64,000 bases of DNA from Haloferula helveola (lineage in GTDB: Bacteria > Verrucomicrobiota > Verrucomicrobiia > Verrucomicrobiales > Akkermansiaceae), in contig NZ_AP024702.1 of assembly GCF_037076345.1 (NCBI RefSeq), positions 5,518,001-5,582,000 of the forward strand. Direction: 5' to 3'. Numbering within the stretch: the stretch's first letter is position 1; the number at the start of each line of letters is the position of its first letter. Both the position numbers and the translations under genes were made by a program. A model generated the notes under the pieces. It was not told the origin of the DNA. It searched no databases and saw nothing but the letters and a program-made list of their open reading frames with translations. Shown piece by piece: positions 59,601 through 64,000 of this stretch.

Positions 59601-62600
59601 CGAACCTGATCCTCAATCCCGGCAACGAGTCGGCGTTGGTCGATGGGGCGATTGCCGGCTGGACCCAGGCAGGTGATGGACAGTGGGGCCAAGGCAGCGC
59701 GGTCTCACGACTGCTGCCATCCTCGACAGCTCCGGCCTATCCAGACGCACCGGAAGGCAATGCATTCTTCCACGTGATCTCGAATCTCGATGGAGAACTT
59801 TGGCAGGATGTCGATCTCAGCGAAAGCCGATCGGATATCAAGGAAGGGTCCGCGCGGATTCATTTCGAAGCCCTTGTCCGGAGCTATCAGCGGACCACTT
59901 ACCTTGATCGCACCTACACGGGCCGTGACAGTGACTGGTTCCCGACAGGTGAATTGGACGAGCCTTCGGTCATTCTCGAGTTCTGGAACGACGATACTGG
60001 AAGCCTTCTTCAGACGCTGCCCATCCAGCGACTGCCAGCACATGATCACTGGCAGCAGCTCAGCGGATCGGCGATCGTGCCGCCCGATACCACACGCGTG
60101 CGCGTTCGACTCCTCGCCACCCGGCTCGACCTTTCCACCGCCGACCCTCAAGAGAAGAACGACGCGATGTTCGACGCCGTCTCGCTGCGTCTTTCGAGCC
60201 CGGGCAGCGACTTCTTGCATGGCACAGTTGTCGACGACGGCCTACCCGAGCCCCGCTCTCTGACCATCAACTGGCGACAGCTTGCGGGCCCCGTCGCCGC
60301 CATCGAAGACTCTTCAGCGGCAGCCACTCCCGTGCGCCTCGTCGAGCCTGGCCCGTATCGATTCGAACTCACCGCTTCGGATGGCACACTCTCCGCCTCC
60401 GACACCGTCGAAGTCGAGTTGCTCGCGGGCAGCGGGAACGAGATGCCGCGTGTCGACTGCGGACCTGACATCGCCACTGAGTTCTCTTCCTTGCCGCTCG
60501 CGCTGTCACCCACAGTCACCGACGACAGCCCGGACTTCCAAATCGAGTGGCGTCAGTTGTCAGGCCCCGGAAAGGCCTCATTCACTGACCCGCGCAGCGT
60601 GGCCACAGCCATCTCGTTCCCGGGACCCGGCAGCTACCTGTTCGAACTAGGGGCATTCGACGAGGAATGGACCGCCACGGACCAGATCGCCATCGAGGTC
60701 AGCGCACCGCAAGTAAGAGCACCGCTGGATCTCGTGATTGTCACGGATCACTCGCCCTCGATGTGGGGGCTCAAAGCGGAAACCGACCCGAGCACGCCAA
60801 TCTACAAGGCACGTTTCGCGGCAGCTCGATTGATCGACTCCCTCGATCCTGCCACGGACCGGGTGGCGATCCGCAGGTTCCATGCGGGCTTCCACGATCT
60901 GACTGCTGATTTCGCGGCAGCCAGAGATCAGATCACCCAGCAAAGAGGCGAGCTGGGAACCTTCGGCACCTTCCAGCCATCCAACATCGATCTCGGAATC
61001 CAAGGCGCTCTCGACCATCTGGATTCTCATCCCCGTAGCGAGCCGGCAGACAGGGCGATCGTTGTCTTCAATGACGGCGCCGGGCCCTATGCCGACGGAG
61101 CCGCTCGCGCCGCTCGTGATTCAGGCGTCCGAGTCATCGTCGTCTCATTCGCCAACGGGATCGACCCTATCGACACGGAGAACATGCGGATCCAGGCAAG
61201 CGTGCCGGCCGACTTCCTCGCGGCGGAGTCCATCGACGATACAACCGCCTTGTTCGCCACGCTCCAACGGACCCTTTTGCTCGGAGTAAACCGTCCTCCG
61301 ATCGTGAACGCAGGACCACCCATCTGGCTTCCGCGCGCCACGGACACCACGATCCTTAGAGGTTCCTACACGGACGACAGCTACCCTGCCGGAACCTCAC
61401 CCAGCATTCTTTGGGAGGTCGTTTCCGGTCCACCCGGCGTCTCCATCAGCAACCCGAACTCGTTGACGCCTCGCATGGCTTTCGAGAGCGACGGGGAGTA
61501 TCGGTTGCGACTCAGCGTTGACGACGGCGCCGCGGTCGCGACCGATCACGTGACGATCCGCGTCGCGCAACCCTGCGACTTTCCCGCGCCGACCGGTCTC
61601 ACCGCGTGGTGGCCGTTCGATGGCAACCTTCGCGACGCCGGCGGATCGCTTGACCTGACCCGCTACGGCTATTGGGAAAGCCCCACTTTCACAGAAGCCG
61701 TCACTGGACAGGCGGTGAGCCTCGATGACGTCGGTGATGTGTTGGCCGCCAACGAAACCGGCGAACTCGGATTCAATTCCGACGCGGGCTTCAGCATCGA
61801 ATGCCGGATTCGGCCGCGAAGTAATGCGCCAAGCTATCTCTTCGGACTGGTCAATCCCGACACTGGTTCACCGGTCAAGAGCCTCACTTGGGGCCACCCG
61901 AATCTCAACGCGAACGGCCTGATTCACTTCGGCTCCAATCTGAGACTCAACACCACGGTGCTCCCGTTGGATGCATGGCATCACGTGGTCATGACCCACA
62001 ACCGTTTGACCCATGAGACATGGGCTTACATCAACGGCGAAGGAAAGCGGATCTCGACAAGCCCCATCGCCGCGGACTTTCCCGTCGATCACCAGCTTGT
62101 CGTTGGAGGGCTGATCCCGACTTACACCGGACTCAATACAATCGTCACCGCCGATCCCGCCCGCCGATTCGATGGCGAGATCGACGATCTGGCGTTCTAC
62201 TCGCGAGTGCTCGAATCCAGCGAAGTCATTGCTCTGCGTGATGAGCCGGGTGGAAAATGCCCTCCCTTACACAACAGCCCCCCGGTCGTTGACGCAGGAG
62301 CCGCAATTTCGATTTCGGATGTTTCGGGCGCAGGGAGGCTGGAGGGTTTCGCAACGGACGACGCGGGACAACCGCTCGTCGAATGGGTTCAAGTCGCAGG
62401 GCCGGGAACGGCTGTGTTTTCTGACCGCCAATCGCTCAGGCCGGCCGTCTCGTTTGACCAGCCCGGCATCTACACGCTCCAGCTCAATGCCTCGGATGGG
62501 TTCACGAGTGTAGCGGATACAACCCAAGTTCACCTCGGCTTCCCCAATAGCGCCACAGCGCCAGACGGGCTCGTCGCATGGATGCCGGGCAACCAACACC

Positions 62601-64000
62601 CGAACGATCTGGTTCAGGACCGCGCAGGAATCTGGAGCGGCAATGAAGCGTACTCCCCGGTCAAGGTCGCCGACGGCTTCCAGTTCGGAGGATCCGTCTC
62701 GTGGGTTCGTTTCCTTCCCCCCATCAACGCCCCACCCCTTTCGCAAGAAGGATATACCATCGAGACCTGGATGGAGATCCCCGAGGCAAGCGACGGCCTT
62801 TACTCGTCGCCGATCCTCTCCTTCCAGAACACCGCCGGAGCCCGGGTCCAACGCCTCGATCTCACCAGAGCCTATCGCAGCACCGGATGGACACCGGCCC
62901 TTGCATGGACGCTGTCGAACAACACCGGTACGGGAGCCCTCGCCACGACGCTTGTAGGAATTCCGTTGAACCGCCCGTTTCACCTCGCCCTTGTCTTCGA
63001 TCCGACGACCTCCTCGCTGAGGCAATACATCGACGGTTCCCTGAACTTCACCCAAGGGGTTTCCGGCAGCTACCACCACCACTTCGATTCGGAGTTCTAC
63101 ATCGGTGGATATCCCGGCGACGCCCGAGTCTTTCCCGGAAAGATTGATGAGCTCTCGTTCTACGACCGGGCGCTCACCCCTACCGAGGTGGCAGAGGTCT
63201 TCACCGCAGTAGAGGCCGGCAAGGATCCTTCGCCTGCAGCAACCGATTCTCGCCTCAATGCCGGATCCGACCTGACCCTCTACCGCGGCGACTCCCACGG
63301 GTTCTCACCGACCCTGGACCCGTCTGCCTTCCCATCTGGAAATCCCGATTACCGATGGAAACTGCTCTCCGGCCCTGAGGAAGTCTTCTTCAGCGATGCA
63401 GCTAGCAGTGACACGATCGCGACCTTTGGAACTCCGGGTCGATACACCCTAGGTCTGACCGTTTCGGATGGTTCTCTTACTCTCTCGGATACCGTTCGAG
63501 TCGATGTGATTGAGCCTGTCATTGAAGCTCCGGTGGTCACGATACCTGACTCCCTGTCCATCCAGCTCCCGGAATCGCGAATCGAGATCCAACCGGACGT
63601 TACCGATGACGGGCTACCATCGGGAAATCTGAGCGCACGATGGCTTCAACTTTCCGGCCCTGCGCCCGTCGGACTCATCTCACTTGGAACTTTCGGAGTC
63701 AGTGTGAATTTCCAGCACCCCGGAGACTATGCGCTCGTCTTCGAGGTCGCGGACGGACTTCACACCGTCACCCGGGAGGTTGCGATCCAGGTATTGCCAG
63801 CACCCCTCCCCAACCAAGCGCCGGAGGTCGAGGCCGGAGCGGATCTTGTGGAGGCCGACGCGACTTTCTGGCTGAACGGCTCAGCAACCGACGACGGCAA
63901 ACCCGGCACCACTCCGATTGCCTACCAATGGCGCCAAATCAGCGGACCCTCACCAGCGAGCCTCCTCACTCCGCTCTCGGTTTCGACCTCGGCTTCAGTG
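56696..64000 (+). CDS. Giant secreted protein with cadherin-like, vWA, PKD-like and LamG domains (3' end beyond window)
   Basis: 2435 codons without a stop. A signal peptide (about 1-20, LFVALCPWILNASE) is followed by an Asp/Thr-rich region to about residue 285. Six cadherin-like repeats of ~90-107 residues follow, each opening N-x-PP and containing HGTLSG and a YTP/YLP-type motif (about 57.56-59.26 kb). Next come an Ig-like domain (ITILSPADGAEF), a lectin-like domain (59.6-60.2 kb), PKD-like domains (60.2-60.7), a von Willebrand A domain with MIDAS motif DHSPS in LVIVTDHSPSMWG (60.72-61.28), and alternating PKD-like (61.3, 62.3, 63.2-64.0) and LamG domains (61.6-62.25 and 62.55-63.23). This layout fits a cell-surface adhesin or glycan-binding protein. 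Gene end and any C-terminal anchor are out of view. Confidence 0.88.
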   Translation, partial: MKRLPLTLFVALCPWILNASETPKVQATALHLNHSSIEGSVELSEPNDAHLNGDSSISETLAMPGSPRVVVGDDALIEEQRTGSGTAQPDKHKVTLNSTSAIGTLLTRIVPSETPVATPPASAEGKGSLVLKRPEDVPNSFSEVSRIGLHARYGPLILPTGVYDRIDLAPESVLQLGEAGSAEPQLYQIGALSTSKGCRIEVLGPIELRLKHSLTLHGTLGSTDHPEWFLVTISDGSLILSPKSTLHGAAVVPSGNTTLNGGSLLKGTVSTGRLTLNDSSRIIAASTEANLPPVAIDSEIETNRDEPVGITLNATDPESRPLTFFLLEPPSHGALSALSEGQIQNGLTTYTPEPGFAGEDSFRFKVSDGVHESESATVRLTVRQTNRPPIASDITIEINQGTAESPILLTAVDPDDDELTFTVVTPPAHGTLSGTPPALSYTHTGDRTTTPYLDSLTYIATDPDGYESPIATVQISLLPVNRPPAVAPYAESGREDQPHAIDLAASDPDGDSLTFDLLLSDELPGKLVHPDGSPFGTFAEQPVISDGPDFVFVPDLDFHGTVEFSVTVSDGALASESTVVAIEITPVNDPPSALPLTIETPEDTSVEVPLAAIDVDGDALSFTITSDPTHGTLTGTPPNLTYLPAPDYSGPDRFTFAASDGQLPSLETAVDLVVLPINDPPSTADQIIGTEEDTPAAVALSAADPDGDALQFRILAPPLHGTLSGDPPELTYTPELDYHGPDIFTWQASDGTTDSDVATVSIEVTPVNDPPRVSAKRVSATDGEAKMIALDAADPDGEELELTIFREPELGTVEIDGDGVIYRSDDGASGVDRFSVVATDGTLESLPAEIVVVIASRPRITILSPADGAEFGSGDEIPIRVAATDVDGEIAVIVAEIDGSPVATGSGSPLEAALSELEAGTHSLVIKAVDDSGLERISNPIQFTVIAENTGPVVSAGSDRVVTSGAPGPNLILNPGNESALVDGAIAGWTQAGDGQWGQGSAVSRLLPSSTAPAYPDAPEGNAFFHVISNLDGELWQDVDLSESRSDIKEGSARIHFEALVRSYQRTTYLDRTYTGRDSDWFPTGELDEPSVILEFWNDDTGSLLQTLPIQRLPAHDHWQQLSGSAIVPPDTTRVRVRLLATRLDLSTADPQEKNDAMFDAVSLRLSSPGSDFLHGTVVDDGLPEPRSLTINWRQLAGPVAAIEDSSAAATPVRLVEPGPYRFELTASDGTLSASDTVEVELLAGSGNEMPRVDCGPDIATEFSSLPLALSPTVTDDSPDFQIEWRQLSGPGKASFTDPRSVATAISFPGPGSYLFELGAFDEEWTATDQIAIEVSAPQVRAPLDLVIVTDHSPSMWGLKAETDPSTPIYKARFAAARLIDSLDPATDRVAIRRFHAGFHDLTADFAAARDQITQQRGELGTFGTFQPSNIDLGIQGALDHLDSHPRSEPADRAIVVFNDGAGPYADGAARAARDSGVRVIVVSFANGIDPIDTENMRIQASVPADFLAAESIDDTTALFATLQRTLLLGVNRPPIVNAGPPIWLPRATDTTILRGSYTDDSYPAGTSPSILWEVVSGPPGVSISNPNSLTPRMAFESDGEYRLRLSVDDGAAVATDHVTIRVAQPCDFPAPTGLTAWWPFDGNLRDAGGSLDLTRYGYWESPTFTEAVTGQAVSLDDVGDVLAANETGELGFNSDAGFSIECRIRPRSNAPSYLFGLVNPDTGSPVKSLTWGHPNLNANGLIHFGSNLRLNTTVLPLDAWHHVVMTHNRLTHETWAYINGEGKRISTSPIAADFPVDHQLVVGGLIPTYTGLNTIVTADPARRFDGEIDDLAFYSRVLESSEVIALRDEPGGKCPPLHNSPPVVDAGAAISISDVSGAGRLEGFATDDAGQPLVEWVQVAGPGTAVFSDRQSLRPAVSFDQPGIYTLQLNASDGFTSVADTTQVHLGFPNSATAPDGLVAWMPGNQHPNDLVQDRAGIWSGNEAYSPVKVADGFQFGGSVSWVRFLPPINAPPLSQEGYTIETWMEIPEASDGLYSSPILSFQNTAGARVQRLDLTRAYRSTGWTPALAWTLSNNTGTGALATTLVGIPLNRPFHLALVFDPTTSSLRQYIDGSLNFTQGVSGSYHHHFDSEFYIGGYPGDARVFPGKIDELSFYDRALTPTEVAEVFTAVEAGKDPSPAATDSRLNAGSDLTLYRGDSHGFSPTLDPSAFPSGNPDYRWKLLSGPEEVFFSDAASSDTIATFGTPGRYTLGLTVSDGSLTLSDTVRVDVIEPVIEAPVVTIPDSLSIQLPESRIEIQPDVTDDGLPSGNLSARWLQLSGPAPVGLISLGTFGVSVNFQHPGDYALVFEVADGLHTVTREVAIQVLPAPLPNQAPEVEAGADLVEADATFWLNGSATDDGKPGTTPIAYQWRQISGPSPASLLTPLSVSTSASV

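Overview
The window looks like chromosomal DNA of a GC-rich, Gram-negative member of the Verrucomicrobiota, probably an Akkermansiaceae or Verrucomicrobiaceae relative (Luteolibacter/Haloferula-like; an inference without database search). The clues are a planctomycete-type cytochrome c (PSD1/DUF1549-DUF1553) plus DUF1501 pair, a DUF6288 protein, several sialate O-acetylesterase-type esterases, a sulfatase carrying long Ig-like extensions, and XylR-type AraC regulation. I predict 38 protein genes (two cut by the window edges) and two tRNA genes. I see no rRNA, CRISPR array, prophage or insertion sequence.

Layout. 1-17 kb is housekeeping: an active and a degenerate trypsin-like PDZ protease with overlapping ends, a class A PBP followed by a paralogue with a dead transpeptidase domain, a coiled-coil membrane protein, free methionine-(R)-sulfoxide reductase, the dnaX-ybaB-EEP-polX run, hrpB, and tatA with an EEP-family lipoprotein. 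17-40.6 kb is an accessory glycan-degradation region, nearly all on the minus strand: a GH13 enzyme, a DUF6288 PDZ/HEAT protein, a divergent XylR-type regulator, three tandem GQSNMEG esterases, a classical sialate O-acetylesterase, an autotransporter-like surface protein and a giant sulfatase. 40.8-51 kb returns to housekeeping: tRNA-Asp, sdhC-sdhA without sdhB, an EF-hand protein, metF behind a structured leader, an AsmA-like protein, scpA, infA, rplM-rpsI and exonuclease III. 51-64 kb holds the PSD1/DUF1501 pair, a DUF3883 protein, a CAU-anticodon tRNA and a giant multidomain secreted protein that runs off the right edge.

Main result. Four copies of a direct repeat (TTGCGCCA-type boxes 21 bp apart, all in the same orientation) lie upstream of four minus-strand transcription units of the accessory region; one of them also lies between the XylR-type regulator and its divergent neighbour. 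The 21-bp period is the spacing at which AraC-family proteins bind tandem half-sites. I therefore read 19-36.5 kb as a locally encoded regulon for O-acetylated (and perhaps sulfated) glycans. This is an inference from motif, spacing and placement; the inducer is unknown.

A second pattern is that several genes (dnaX, hrpB, tatA, the XylR-type regulator, the sialate O-acetylesterase) have a plausible -10 element ending only 6-7 bases before the start codon and no clear Shine-Dalgarno sequence, suggesting leaderless mRNAs. Several -10 elements read TAGNNT or TAGACC.
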